64,000 bases of DNA from Paenalicyclobacillus ferrooxydans (GTDB lineage Bacteria; Bacillota; Bacilli; Alicyclobacillales; Alicyclobacillaceae), in NCBI RefSeq assembly GCF_001399675.1, contig NZ_LJCO01000040.1:1-64000 (forward strand), in the 5' to 3' direction. This document shows, one piece after another, positions 33,230-42,339 of the stretch. How positions within the stretch are numbered: the first letter of the stretch is position 1; each line of letters starts with the position of its first letter. Under the pieces are notes generated by a model. The model was not told where the DNA came from, made no database searches, and saw only the letters and a program-made list of their open reading frames with translations. The translations under genes were made by a program, and so were the position numbers.

Positions 33230-34024
33230 GTGAACAATTTTAGGAACGTGGATAACCAGTACCGCCGCTTTAAAGCGCATGTTAGCCTGTTTGGAACCAC
33301 TCAGTTACATCTGCGTAATCCGTATGCTATCGCCTGGTGGTCAGCCGCCTTCCCTGGATTCGGTCATCTACTTCTCAGCAAATACTTACGTGGATTTGTG
33401 CTCTTTATTTGGGAAGTGGTTGTGAATTATGAAGCCAAAATCAATTTAGCCATGGTTGATTCATTTAGTGGACACATCGAACTTGCCAAGCATGATCTCC
33501 ATCCCAGATGGATGCTGATGTACATTCCTGTGTATTTGTTTGGGATCTGGGACAGTTACCGCACCACTGTCGATATGAATAACGTGTATTTACTGGCGGA
33601 ACGGGAAAATGCACCTTACAATTCGTACAGTATTGGCGCAGTTGAAATCAATTACCTGGACAAGAGAAACCCCATAATGTCCGTCATCTGGTCGTTATTT
33701 ATGCCAGGGCTTGGACAACTGCATATCCATCGAATTCTTACAGCGTTTTTTGCCCTCGTCTGGACAATTGTATTTTTATATGCTTCACACACCCTTGAAG
33801 CAGTTCAATTTCTCTTTTTTGGACAAATTCAAAATGCGACACAAGTATTGGACAAGCAATGGTTGTTATATATGCCCTCGATGTGGGGATTTGCCGTCTA
33901 CGATTCATATATCAACACGGTTGAAAGCAACAAACTGTTTGAAAGCGAACAGAGGGAGTTCCTCATACAGAATTACCAGCACTCTCGATTTCAAATTAAA
34001 AGTGGGAAAGTGGTGCATAAATGA
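33230..34024 (+). CDS. Membrane protein with two related halves
   Basis: 264 residues, GTG start with AAGGATG upstream. Two similar halves each carry a glycine-rich hydrophobic pair: YAIAWWSAAFPGFGHLLLSK and NPIMSVIWSLFMPGLGQLHI, the latter followed by RILTAFFALVWTIVFLY. PGFGH and PGLGQ resemble TM2-type segments, so about four to six membrane passes are expected. Function unknown. Its stop overlaps the next start (ATGA). Confidence 0.65.
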   Translation: MNNFRNVDNQYRRFKAHVSLFGTTQLHLRNPYAIAWWSAAFPGFGHLLLSKYLRGFVLFIWEVVVNYEAKINLAMVDSFSGHIELAKHDLHPRWMLMYIPVYLFGIWDSYRTTVDMNNVYLLAERENAPYNSYSIGAVEINYLDKRNPIMSVIWSLFMPGLGQLHIHRILTAFFALVWTIVFLYASHTLEAVQFLFFGQIQNATQVLDKQWLLYMPSMWGFAVYDSYINTVESNKLFESEQREFLIQNYQHSRFQIKSGKVVHK

Positions 34025-34506
34025 TACAGATTTTTTCCACTTTCGAACATTCCATCAAACTGGAGCTCGCACTCAGCACACTCGAACAAGAGGGTATCCA
34101 GAAAGAATGCATTTTTGCGGTTCCCCTAACCAATCGCAAAGTCGAACGCAGGCTCTTCGACACGATGCACAATTCCGATGGGGTATCTCTCGTCAGTACA
34201 GGAGCCACTATTGGAACAGCATTCTCAGTTGTCGGAGCCAGTGTTGGATTTTCGTTAACATGGGGTCCTATTTATTGGGGACTGATTGGCGTTGCGGTTG
34301 GATTCCTTCTTGGAGTGCTGATTGACCTGTTTATCAATACGGTCGTTAAGAATCGCCAACAATTGTTACGAGGGAAAAATCCGCAAGTGATTATCGTTGT
34401 GGAATGCCAAGATGGGCAGGCGGATGCCGTAGAAAACATTCTGTGGAATTTTTTAGCTTCTGGAGTCGCTCGAACCACATGCAACGAACACAGTATCAGT
34501 TCGTGA
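34021..34506 (+). CDS. Membrane protein with glycine-zipper segment
   Basis: 161 residues. Soluble ends surround a glycine-rich membrane hairpin (TGATIGTAFSVVGASVGFSL, then IYWGLIGVAVGFLLGVLIDL). The C-terminal part has a VIIVVECQDGQADAVENIL fold, ferredoxin-like in look. ATGA overlap with the preceding gene shows an operon. Function unknown. Confidence 0.6.
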   Translation: MIQIFSTFEHSIKLELALSTLEQEGIQKECIFAVPLTNRKVERRLFDTMHNSDGVSLVSTGATIGTAFSVVGASVGFSLTWGPIYWGLIGVAVGFLLGVLIDLFINTVVKNRQQLLRGKNPQVIIVVECQDGQADAVENILWNFLASGVARTTCNEHSISS

Positions 34507-34749
34507 GTACACGTCAACAGTGCTCACAGCGCACTTGGTTTGATCAAGAAGCTTACTTTTGCTCTTGTCTAATTTTCGGATTAGTTTAAGTTTCAGATGA
34601 AGGGAAGAAGCAGGACTGGATAGCACAGAGTAGAATACCACAAATTCCAATCGTTATGGTAAACATATCCTAAACTTACTGAAGCACACTCATACAGAAG
34701 ACTGGATACACTTCATATCCATAAATGACTCAAAGGGAGAGCGATAGCA

Positions 34750-35220
34750 GTGTCGCTTGCAGTGTGTACATTTCTCGCTTGGATTACGATTTTAATCTTG
34801 GCAATGCTTCCGAAAACATTGACGCTACTTGAAATGGTATTCTTATTTTTCGTATGTACTATCTTTGAGTTAAGCATCTTTACCATATTCCATTTAAACC
34901 TTCACTGGATCGAAGTCAGTACAAGTCCTGAGAAGTCATTCGCAAACCTGACTATACGTTTGATATGCGTTCCCGTGATTTTGGTCATCATTTCCAATGT
35001 CCAGTTCTATCCCTCCAACACTTTGAGGTGGATCTTATTGACAACTATTGTTGTACTCGGAGTGATCCTACAAAAAATAATGCAGTGGTTAGGCATAATA
35101 ACAACTCCGCACTGGAATATGTGGCTTACCATTCTCATGTGGTGTAGTTACTTTGCCTTTGCCAGAGTCATGGTATGGTTTATTCGATACCTCAAGAAGA
35201 CCGAGGATAGAGTGGCATGA
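34750..35220 (+). CDS. Membrane protein, first of a coupled pair
   Basis: 156 residues with about four transmembrane segments (WITILILAMLPKTLTLLEMV onward). GTG start at 34750 with GGGAG upstream. Overlaps the next gene by 4 nt. No catalytic motif is visible. Confidence 0.6.
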   Translation: MSLAVCTFLAWITILILAMLPKTLTLLEMVFLFFVCTIFELSIFTIFHLNLHWIEVSTSPEKSFANLTIRLICVPVILVIISNVQFYPSNTLRWILLTTIVVLGVILQKIMQWLGIITTPHWNMWLTILMWCSYFAFARVMVWFIRYLKKTEDRVA

Positions 35221-35708
35221 TCATTTATGATACCCATTTCAACGCGAACGAATGGTTCATTATGATATCCCTATGCTTCGGATTTGTTTGCGTGGCATTT
35301 TTCCCAAAGAGGTTCCCAAGACAAGTGGCGGCTGTATTCCTCATGTGTGGAGTATATAGCGGTTTTTTCTTCGACCACTCTTTAAGTGTGGAGCCAATTA
35401 GCTTTTATGATGTAAATGATATCTCTAAATTTCAGTTGATGGACTTCCTTTCGTACTTTATGTATGCTCCATTCAGTTATTTTTTCTTCTATGCCTATGA
35501 CCGCCTTCAGCTTAAGCCATCATACATCCCGCTGTACATATTAGTTTGGTCGTTAGCATCCGTTGGTATTGAATGGCTTGCTGTTCTGTTCGGTGTTTTT
35601 CATTACCAGCACGGATATCAACTTGCCTACTCACTCCCCATTTATTTGTTGGTTCAAAGTTGCTGGGTCGCTCTATATCACGGATTGAAAAATCGAAGCT
35701 TTCTGTAA
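35217..35708 (+). CDS. Membrane protein, CBO0543-like
   Basis: 163 residues with four to five hydrophobic segments and aromatic loops (LMDFLSYFMYAPFSYFFFYA; YDRLQLKPSYIPLYILVW). The pattern recalls the CBO0543 family of spore-former membrane proteins of unknown function; this is a tentative match from memory. ATGA overlap with the preceding gene. Confidence 0.5.
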   Translation: MIIYDTHFNANEWFIMISLCFGFVCVAFFPKRFPRQVAAVFLMCGVYSGFFFDHSLSVEPISFYDVNDISKFQLMDFLSYFMYAPFSYFFFYAYDRLQLKPSYIPLYILVWSLASVGIEWLAVLFGVFHYQHGYQLAYSLPIYLLVQSCWVALYHGLKNRSFL

Positions 35709-35815
35709 TCGAACGGAGATAACAAATATAGAGAAGACACAGCCCCATCGACCCCACGGCTCATTTGCAATTATAGTAGTAGTCCAAGTTACAAAATTGC
35801 TGTTAACTGAATTCA

Positions 35816-36103
35816 TTACCCTATAGCATTCGTCCGATCAACTCTTCGTACTGGCTTAATATCGAATTCCTGCTTCATCGGTACTTCGCACAACAGTGTA
35901 CATATGGCTGTTAGGTCATCCGCCTCGACAAGCAAATAAAAAACATGATCAGGATGACCTGCTACTGCAAAATGAACTTTCACGTCTAACTCCTGGCAAC
36001 GGCTTGGCATGGTTGGCAAAAATTCTTGTAACGCCTGCCTCACCTCGTCGTTATACATGCCACAGTTATCAATGTCGTGTCTTGCAGTTACATGGAACAG
36101 CAA
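35816..36103 (-). CDS. Small alpha-beta barrel-like protein
   Basis: 95 residues. The preferred start is TTG at 36103 with GGAGG 8 nt upstream, giving MLFHVTARHDIDNCG. The sequence VKVHFAVAGHPDHVFYLLVE and a DLTAICTLL helix suggest a dimeric ferredoxin-like fold as in DUF3303 or GYD proteins. Function unknown. Confidence 0.5.
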   Translation of the reverse strand: MLFHVTARHDIDNCGMYNDEVRQALQEFLPTMPSRCQELDVKVHFAVAGHPDHVFYLLVEADDLTAICTLLCEVPMKQEFDIKPVRRVDRTNAIG

Positions 36104-36172
36104 ACACCACACCTCCTGTCATAAGTGAGCGTTACCCTCAATGCTCATAACCCAACGATTTACTTTTCTCAG

Positions 36173-36988
36173 TCATGAGCGACCAAACTCGTTCCTGTAC
36201 CCATATCTTACTGGCTCACGCTGAACATCCCTCTTACTCACCGTCAAATAGCCCACGAAAATCACGATCGACACAGTGAAGACTGCCGCAACAATCCCGT
36301 CTCCATATCCCAATCCTGTGATATTCTTCGGCTTACTGAACCAATCAGCGAACGAAGCTCCAAGTGGTCGCGTGATAACGTAGGCAAACCAGAATGCAAA
36401 GATCGGATTGAGACGGAACAGAAAGTAGCCGACTCCTGGTAGCAGGAACAACACGATAAACAGAATTCCCGAAGGCAAGTAGCCCAGATGAAACGTCATC
36501 GCCGTCATATCACCTGTAGCGGTTCCCATCGCGAATGTTGCCAGCACTGCCGCCCAGTAAAACATCTCCCGACGACGAGTGTAAATACTGTGAATGGATA
36601 ACGTCCCCTCCACCTTGTACCAGGTCGTGAACACCAGAGTCAATATAATGGCAAAGGCAATGGTTGAAGCATAGTAAGGTACACCCAGGACAATGTGCGT
36701 AACATCGGCAACCATCGTACCGAAAATCGCCACCATGACAACAAAAAGCCAATACACCCACGCTATGTATTTCTTTACGGAAAACTGTAGTACGAGTGCA
36801 ATCACGAAGCCAACGAAACCGAGCATCACCGCAACATACGGATTGATGTGGTAAACCAGATAGTCTGATGTCGCTTCACCCATTGCGGTTGAAAGTAATT
36901 TTACAATCCAGAAGTATATCGTGATTTCTGGAACCTTTGTTAAAAGACGTTTCCCTCGATTTTGGCTCATGGAATAAGACTGACTCAT
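36173..36988 (-). CDS. COG4705-type multispan membrane protein
   Basis: About 271 residues from ATG 36988; an ATG at 37018 is also possible, and neither has ideal spacing. The opening KVPEITIYFWIVKLLSTAMG followed by EATSDYLV is characteristic of COG4705. About eight transmembrane segments in two inverted halves, the second starting FYWAAVLATFAMGTATGDMT. Members are annotated as possible manganese transporters, but that role is weakly supported. Divergent from the sdpR-like operon. Confidence 0.7.
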   Translation of the reverse strand: MSQSYSMSQNRGKRLLTKVPEITIYFWIVKLLSTAMGEATSDYLVYHINPYVAVMLGFVGFVIALVLQFSVKKYIAWVYWLFVVMVAIFGTMVADVTHIVLGVPYYASTIAFAIILTLVFTTWYKVEGTLSIHSIYTRRREMFYWAAVLATFAMGTATGDMTAMTFHLGYLPSGILFIVLFLLPGVGYFLFRLNPIFAFWFAYVITRPLGASFADWFSKPKNITGLGYGDGIVAAVFTVSIVIFVGYLTVSKRDVQREPVRYGYRNEFGRS

Positions 36989-37107
36989 AGATGCATTCGT
37001 TCCCTTCGTGATGATCATTACCCATTCAGGGTATCACATTTGATGTAGGCAAGGAGGTTCCCGACTATTTAAGATGACATGTGTCAACGCCTATTTATTT
37101 ATTAGCC

Positions 37108-37122
37108 ATATAGCTATATAAT
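37108..37122 (+). promoter_or_regulatory. Promoter and dyad before sdpR
   Basis: A 12-bp palindrome ATATAGCTATAT (37108-37119) overlaps a -10 TATAAT (37117-37122), 60 bp before the sdpR start. The -35 is poor. Self-repression by SdpR at the dyad is plausible. Confidence 0.4.
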
Positions 37123-37181
37123 GAATCTGAAAGATGCTTTGCCAATGAGTTAGGAAGGACAGTGACAGGCGATGAAATGCG

Positions 37182-37460
37182 ATGAATGAGAGTGTATTTA
37201 AAGCAATGTCTGACGGTACTCGCAGAAAGATCATCGAACTGTTGAAAGAAGGACCAAAAACGGCGGGTGAAATTGTAAATCACTTCTCGCACGCTCAACC
37301 GACAATTAGTCGTCACCTGAATGTGCTCAAGAACGCAAACTTAGTCGTCGATCAGCGAGAAGGAACTTATATTATCTACAGGCTCAACACCACGATTTTG
37401 CAAGAATGGCTGGCATGGCTTCTCGAACACTTTGGAGGCGACAACGATGAAAAAGAATAA
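37182..37460 (+). CDS. sdpR: SdpR-like ArsR-family autorepressor
   Basis: 92-residue winged-helix protein: VFKAMSDGTRRKIIELLKEG, then AGEIVNHFSHAQPTISRHLN as HTH. It lacks metal-binding cysteines, which fits the SdpR subgroup. It overlaps an SdpI-family gene by 14 nt. In Bacillus subtilis the pair senses and neutralises the SDP killing toxin: SdpI binds toxin and captures SdpR at the membrane. No toxin genes (sdpABC) are seen here. Confidence 0.8.
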   Translation: MNESVFKAMSDGTRRKIIELLKEGPKTAGEIVNHFSHAQPTISRHLNVLKNANLVVDQREGTYIIYRLNTTILQEWLAWLLEHFGGDNDEKE

Positions 37461-38076
37461 GGCATTCCCGTGGTGGGGATGGTTCGTGTGGGGTCTACTC
37501 ATTATCGTCGGAATGGTTGCGTACTTTCATCTCCCTGCACAAGTAGTCGGTAAAGCAGGCAGAATGACTCCGCGTTTACTTGCGGTTGGGTATGAACCGT
37601 TGATCATGCTCGTCATCATACTCGTATGGCATGTGTTGTGGAGGATTGATCCAAAACGTAGAAACTATGAATCCTTCTGGTCTACTTACCGTTATCTCGG
37701 CGGCGTGATTGTGGTATGTGTTGGACTCATTTACCTTACTGTTTTGGGACATCTTTTGCACATCGGATCGATGCGTTTCATACCGACTGTGTACGGAATC
37801 ATGTTCATGCTCATAGCCAACGTTTCGCCGCGTCTTCAACCCAACTGGTTTATTGGCTTTCGAACACCGTGGACTTTATCCAGTAAGGAGAGTTGGATTC
37901 GAACGCATCGCTTGGGTGGTCAATTAGGAGTTCCGACGGGGCTTCTCATCATCATTCTCGCGTGGATTTTACCGATGAACAAGGGCATGGTCGTATCAAT
38001 TGTTGTACCCGTTCTCTTATGGGTGCTGATTACGACAGTCGCATCCTATTTCTTCGCCAAGCAAGAAAAACAATAA
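37447..38076 (+). CDS. sdpI: SdpI-family immunity/membrane protein
   Basis: 209 residues from ATG 37447 with GGAGG 8 nt upstream, inside the end of sdpR. Six hydrophobic segments. The conserved SdpI stretch reads NWFIGFRTPWTLSSKESWIR followed by THRLGG. The N-terminal part fits the DUF1648-like half. Expected role: membrane immunity and signalling with the SdpR-like repressor. Confidence 0.82.
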   Translation: MKKNKAFPWWGWFVWGLLIIVGMVAYFHLPAQVVGKAGRMTPRLLAVGYEPLIMLVIILVWHVLWRIDPKRRNYESFWSTYRYLGGVIVVCVGLIYLTVLGHLLHIGSMRFIPTVYGIMFMLIANVSPRLQPNWFIGFRTPWTLSSKESWIRTHRLGGQLGVPTGLLIIILAWILPMNKGMVVSIVVPVLLWVLITTVASYFFAKQEKQ

Positions 38077-38090
38077 AGGGATGAACTCAC

Positions 38091-38441
38091 ATGGTTGGCT
38101 CGCTTTTATCTGCCGCATTGGTCATTTGCATCTATATGGTCTTCGTCGGCTACGTCTCGATGAATAAGGATTCTGAGCGGTGGAAAACGGGTAATATGAA
38201 TCCCCTTATCCTGTTGGCTCCGATACTGTTTCTCGTTAAGCGTCAAGCCTCGGAATCTGACCAGCGGCGAGACTCTGGGCGAATAAATGGAAAAAGGATG
38301 TTCGGTGCAGGACTTGGTTGTGGAATTGTTATCTTGGTTGTCGCAGTTCTGATGCCGCAATTACCTGTTGCTGTCGTGGTTTTCGTGGTTGCATGGGGTA
38401 CATTTCTATACACCGTATTCGCACTGCTGAAGGGATGGTAA
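38091..38441 (+). CDS. Small membrane protein of the sdpRI operon
   Basis: 116 residues, ATG at 38091 with AAGGGATG upstream, 14 bp after sdpI. Three hydrophobic segments (LLSAALVICIYMVFVGYVSM; PLILLAPILFLV; GAGLGCGIVILVVAVLM). No family recognised. Confidence 0.6.
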   Translation: MVGSLLSAALVICIYMVFVGYVSMNKDSERWKTGNMNPLILLAPILFLVKRQASESDQRRDSGRINGKRMFGAGLGCGIVILVVAVLMPQLPVAVVVFVVAWGTFLYTVFALLKGW

Positions 38442-38449
38442 AGGTTACA

Positions 38450-39376
38450 ATGGCTGATGAGAAAATTGTGATAGGTGCTCAAACCAAGTATCCTCTGGAC
38501 GGTATATTAACCGTTCCTGCTGAAGCAACTGGATTGTTTCCTGCTGTTGTGCTGGTTCACGGGTCTGGTCCGAGCAATATGGACGAAAAGGTCGGAAACA
38601 ACTTTCCATTTCGAGACCTCGCGGAAGGTCTGTCGGCAAAAGGGATTGCGGTGTTGCGTTATGACAAGAGGACTTTCGTGTATGGCAAACAACTGAAAAA
38701 CGATATCGGATTATCCGTGAAAGAAGAAACCATCGAGGATGCCATCCTGGCGGCGGAATTCTTACGGAACGATTCACGCATCGACTCGAATAAAGTTTTT
38801 ATCATCGGTCACAGTTTAGGAGGAATGCTCGCTCCGCGAATTGATGCAGAAGGCGGACAGTTTGCTGGAATCATCATCATGGCTGGCTCCCCACGCAAAT
38901 TAGAAGAAATTATGATGGATCAAAGTTACGATGTACTCAACTCTTTAAACAAATTTTTGAAAGTAATTGCGAAGAAACAAATTGCCGCACTCACCTCTAA
39001 GTTTAACAACATCTCTAACCTGAGTGACGAAGAAGCCAAATCCACAAAGATTGTAGGGAAATACACGAGATCGTACTACTTCAAGGAAATGGGTCAACAT
39101 CCGTCCATTGATTATCTCAAAGCATCAGACAAACCCGTGCTTATTTTGCAGGGCGATAAAGATTTTCAAGTATCCGTCGAAAAGGACTTTTACGGTTTTC
39201 AAAAACTGCTCGGTGAGAAGCCAAACGTCGCATTCAAACTCTACCCAGGACTGAATCACATGTTTATGCCTACTGTTTATGGACAGATACGCAAAGTAAA
39301 AAAAGAGTATCGGGTTCCACAACATGTAGACAAGCAAGTCATCGAAGACATTGCATATTGGATTTTTTCAAATTAA
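38450..39376 (+). CDS. Alpha/beta hydrolase
   Basis: 308 residues from ATG 38450, 8 nt after the preceding stop, with AAAGG upstream; the longer frame from 38318 overlaps the preceding gene and is unlikely. Oxyanion-loop VLVHGSGPSN, nucleophile elbow IIGHSLGG, acid region ILQGDKDFQV and catalytic histidine in YPGLNHMF form a complete triad. It resembles bacterial cytoplasmic esterases of the dienelactone hydrolase-like group. Substrate unknown. It ends the sdpRI-led transcript. Confidence 0.82.
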   Translation: MADEKIVIGAQTKYPLDGILTVPAEATGLFPAVVLVHGSGPSNMDEKVGNNFPFRDLAEGLSAKGIAVLRYDKRTFVYGKQLKNDIGLSVKEETIEDAILAAEFLRNDSRIDSNKVFIIGHSLGGMLAPRIDAEGGQFAGIIIMAGSPRKLEEIMMDQSYDVLNSLNKFLKVIAKKQIAALTSKFNNISNLSDEEAKSTKIVGKYTRSYYFKEMGQHPSIDYLKASDKPVLILQGDKDFQVSVEKDFYGFQKLLGEKPNVAFKLYPGLNHMFMPTVYGQIRKVKKEYRVPQHVDKQVIEDIAYWIFSN

Positions 39377-39415
39377 GACTTTTCACTTCATCAAGGGGCA
39401 GTCTTTGGCATGCCC

Positions 39416-40246
39416 CTATTCTCTGTCATTACACATCATCTGATCCTGGATTTTTCGCTCATGCAGTATGACACAAGCCTGTTTGATGAACTCCCTTTCA
39501 TCTGTGGTGAAGTTGTATATTTGGGGTTTCTTATCTTCAGGCAACGCATTCAAATTCTCCCAGGACTTCTTCATTCCAGCAAGTATCGCTTCATCCCACC
39601 CTTGAGAACGTTGCCTATTTAACTCGGTCAAATACTCAGCAAGACTCTGTGCCTCCTGACTGGACGGGTGTGCGTCTTGCGCTACAAGTCTCCTAAGTTC
39701 GTCTCGAAAATACCCGTATTGTTGATGTATTTCTTCCGTATATTCCTGCTGTGCCAGCTTCCTTAATCCTTCGTCGGAATAGGATTTCTTCGCCAAATCT
39801 CTCATAGTCCTTCGCTCTTCGGTGGTCAAATACTTGTTTACCCACTCTGGCTTCAAATCCATTTGGATCACCTCGATTATCTTCACAATAGCTTCAACAT
39901 CCAACGTTTCATTTTCCATCTCTTCGGTTTTTTCAATTGTTCTGATGATGGAGTCTATCTGTCGCCGCTTGTCGAGCATCATGTTCTTCTGTGCCCTAAG
40001 TGCAATCCGAAGTTCACTTCCTCCTTCCTGCACAAGAGCTTTGATTTCTGATAACGAGAAGCCAAGATATTTCAGGGCTAAAATCTGTTGTAATCTCACG
40101 AGATCGTCATCGGAATACAGTCTATATCCAGTTCCGCTGTATTCTGATGGAGAGCGTAACCCCTTCTTATCATAAAATTGAAGTGTTCGTACCGAGACAC
40201 ATGATTTCTTGGCAAACTCTTTTGTATGGTACATGTGTGAAGTCAA
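39416..40246 (-). CDS. MerR-family regulator with TipAS domain
   Basis: 276 residues. TTG start at 40246 with AGGAGG 6 nt upstream. The N-terminal MerR winged helix reads YHTKEFAKKSCVSVRTLQFY, then DKKGLRSPS and GYRLYSDDDLVRLQQI, followed by a dimer coiled coil. The C-terminal 140 residues look like a TipAS drug-sensing domain (PEWVNKYLTTEERRTMRDLA, GYFRDELRRLV, YTEEIHQ). Relatives bind thiopeptide-like or other cationic drugs and activate their own promoter. A promoter with 19-bp spacer lies upstream, as needed for this mode. Confidence 0.8.
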   Translation of the reverse strand: MTSHMYHTKEFAKKSCVSVRTLQFYDKKGLRSPSEYSGTGYRLYSDDDLVRLQQILALKYLGFSLSEIKALVQEGGSELRIALRAQKNMMLDKRRQIDSIIRTIEKTEEMENETLDVEAIVKIIEVIQMDLKPEWVNKYLTTEERRTMRDLAKKSYSDEGLRKLAQQEYTEEIHQQYGYFRDELRRLVAQDAHPSSQEAQSLAEYLTELNRQRSQGWDEAILAGMKKSWENLNALPEDKKPQIYNFTTDEREFIKQACVILHERKIQDQMMCNDRE

Positions 40247-40267
40247 CTTGGACCTCCTTTCCATACA

Positions 40268-40298
40268 AACATAAAGTATTACGTAACGTCGTAGTCAA
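40268..40298 (-). promoter_or_regulatory. MerR-type promoter with 19-bp spacer
   Basis: Minus-strand -35 TTGACT (40298-40293), 19-nt spacer, -10 TATGTT (40273-40268). The spacer holds an imperfect dyad centred on ACGTTACGT. The long spacer is the hallmark of promoters remodelled by MerR proteins. Confidence 0.65.
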
Positions 40299-40768
40299 AT
40301 GATGTTTTAGTGGGAACTTCTAACACAGTCTAACGCTTTTATCTTGAAGCTCCAGAACAGGCGGCGCAATTCGGGATAGACAGCGAGTCTTTCATATCAA
40401 ACTACTCCATATCCGACTCCCCAACCTGTCATGTTCATTACACACCCGCAACTGTCAATCCTGTGGACACCCATTGTTGTTCTTCCACCACTTATTCAGA
40501 ATGATCGTTATATCCTTTTGGGACAAGGTGCGAAGGCATGCGTAAACACTCAGAGCAACCGACCATTGGTCATACAACTCAACAGGCGATTCTTCATATG
40601 TAAACCACCTCTGTGTATCTTAGAGTGGCGTTTTTCAATGACATCTCTTGGTTCGTGCACGAAGCCTCATGAAAATGATGTCGCCTAAGTTCAATGACCA
40701 GGTACCTCGAAAATGGTCTCTCCCTGACCTCTATCCCCAAATTCAAATCCAACCCATGAGTTCTGAAA

Positions 40769-40787
40769 TCAAATTTAGCTCCCTGTA
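40769..40787 (+). repeat. 19-bp direct repeat, left copy
   Basis: TCAAATTTAGCTCCCTGTA, identical to 44203-44221. About 40 bases to the left of each copy are also similar. The copies bracket a 3.4-kb segment with two PadR units. Confidence 0.6.
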
Positions 40788-40942
40788 GTCTGCTTCCTCC
40801 AAGAATAAAAGGGTATCCACGTCTATTGGTTTAGCCGCCTTCTATCTGCATGGGAATGTGGATCGAAAGCAACGGCAAGGCTATCGCATAGCCCAGCAAC
40901 TATTCTTGATTTAACCCATATGCGCCAATAAACTCGTACAAG

Positions 40943-40981
40943 AAAGGGACATGACTCTATGGAGAGCGCCTATGTCCCTTT
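40943..40981 (-). terminator. Terminator downstream of the HAAS/PadR operon
   Basis: AAAGGGACAT (40943-40952) and ATGTCCCTTT (40972-40981) form a 10-bp perfect stem. T-rich ends exist on both strands, so it can act bidirectionally. Confidence 0.65.
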
Positions 40982-41041
40982 TCACTATTTAACCCAGTAT
41001 CGAACGATGTTTGACAAATCTTCCTTCACATTTTCGAATGT

Positions 41042-41428
41042 TCATCGAGTCATTCTTACAAACAACCGCCGAAGTCGCCATCCCAAATAACCTAATGCTG
41101 TCCCACATAGTAACCCGAACAAGGACGGTAAGATGATAAGCGGAATTAAAATAAAAATCTGAGTAAAGGAATGAATGTTGCGGTTGTCAAACCACAAATA
41201 TGCATAGGACACGAGAAAACCGAACACGGCTCCTAATCGTAGCGCGTCCTTTTTACTCGTCGCAAGCAAGGCGGTCACAAGAACAACTATGATGCCCCAC
41301 GGCACCGCGTTCAGTAACGTTCTACCTTGCGCAATGCCGAGTCGACTAAAAATAAACGCGATGACTAATGCAAGAAGTATCGTGAACCAGTACCAAATCG
41401 ACAGTTTAGCCAAAATGCGCTTCATCAT
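41042..41428 (-). CDS. Small membrane protein, PadR operon
   Basis: 128 residues, four hydrophobic segments (WFTILLALVIAFIFSRLGIA; AVPWGIIVVLVTALLA; LRLGAVFGFLVSYAYLW; LIPLIILPSLFGLLCGTALG) and a basic C-terminus (RRLFVRMTR). Follows the HAAS-like membrane gene on the same strand by 44 bp. Function unknown. Confidence 0.6.
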   Translation of the reverse strand: MMKRILAKLSIWYWFTILLALVIAFIFSRLGIAQGRTLLNAVPWGIIVVLVTALLATSKKDALRLGAVFGFLVSYAYLWFDNRNIHSFTQIFILIPLIILPSLFGLLCGTALGYLGWRLRRLFVRMTR

Positions 41429-41472
41429 ATATCCCCCGTAACTCCAGATTCGCTTGAAGAATTACGAGTGTG

Positions 41473-42339
41473 TTAACTGGTCAAGCCCTTTGACTGTCCT
41501 CGTTTAAGCCCCATCCAAGCGAAAATTGTTCCGAGAGCCATGCAGAACAGACCCGTTATGAACATGGGACTACCTACATCCTGCGTGTTAAACAATTGCG
41601 GTGCATAAGCGGTAATCGCGATAATAAGGATCGTTGACATCACGACTGCTACACCCATGCAGAACAAAATCACCACTTCTGGATAGAATACGAACTTGAG
41701 TTCTGAAAGTTGGAAGTCAGTCCTGGTAATCATGAGCGAGACTGCAACCGTACCAATCGTTAACATCAAAGCCAACAAGACAGCATATCCACCCAAGAAT
41801 ACATAAATGTGTGTCAACGCATACGCGATGTGATGCCAGTCCGCTAATACTGCCGTGGCAATGACACTGATGACCAAACACGACAGCGCGACCCCAAAGG
41901 GCATCAATACGTTCTTTTGCTTGTGTTTGATAGCACGTCTTACTGAAATAAAGAACACAGGTAATCCACCAATCAAAAAAGCCAGAAATGATAAGCATCC
42001 AGCAATAAAATCTGCATCGAAAAGAACACGAAACTCAGGGTGAGACGTTGCTATTGCATTGAATTGATTCAGTGGATCGGTCAATCGTTGGAGCATGCTC
42101 CACCCGACTCCAAATAACATGAAGGCACAGAAAATCATCACAATGCCTGTACGAAGCCGATCCGCCATATAGGTCACTCCTTCTGCAATGCCGTTGTAAT
42201 TCAGATTTGCGTCTAAAGCACCAACCAGCAAATCGACCACTGTGACAGGTGTAACCTTGTGTTGTTCGAGTAGACCTAACATCTCTTCTTCATACCGTTC
42301 TCGCCACGCACGAGGATAAAGCCGTAGTAGCCAATTCAT
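41473..42339 (-). CDS. HAAS-like membrane partner of PadR
   Basis: 288 residues. The N-terminal LLRLYPRAWRERYEEEMLGL motif is typical of small soluble domains paired with PadR regulators. It is followed by about seven hydrophobic segments. The start overlaps the padR stop (TAATG), so the two are coupled. Probably a membrane component sensed or controlled with PadR; function unknown. Confidence 0.7.
   Translation of the reverse strand: MNWLLRLYPRAWRERYEEEMLGLLEQHKVTPVTVVDLLVGALDANLNYNGIAEGVTYMADRLRTGIVMIFCAFMLFGVGWSMLQRLTDPLNQFNAIATSHPEFRVLFDADFIAGCLSFLAFLIGGLPVFFISVRRAIKHKQKNVLMPFGVALSCLVISVIATAVLADWHHIAYALTHIYVFLGGYAVLLALMLTIGTVAVSLMITRTDFQLSELKFVFYPEVVILFCMGVAVVMSTILIIAITAYAPQLFNTQDVGSPMFITGLFCMALGTIFAWMGLKRGQSKGLTS

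Larger units (their letters stand above)
40299..41041. other. 740-bp gap
   Basis: No supported gene; the frame at 40431 lacks a ribosome binding site. It contains a direct-repeat copy at 40731-40788 and a strong hairpin terminator at 40943-40981. Confidence 0.5.

Noticed and set aside
38318-38449. N-terminal extension of the alpha/beta hydrolase
   Set aside because: Overlaps the preceding membrane gene; a clear ribosome binding site supports ATG at 38450.
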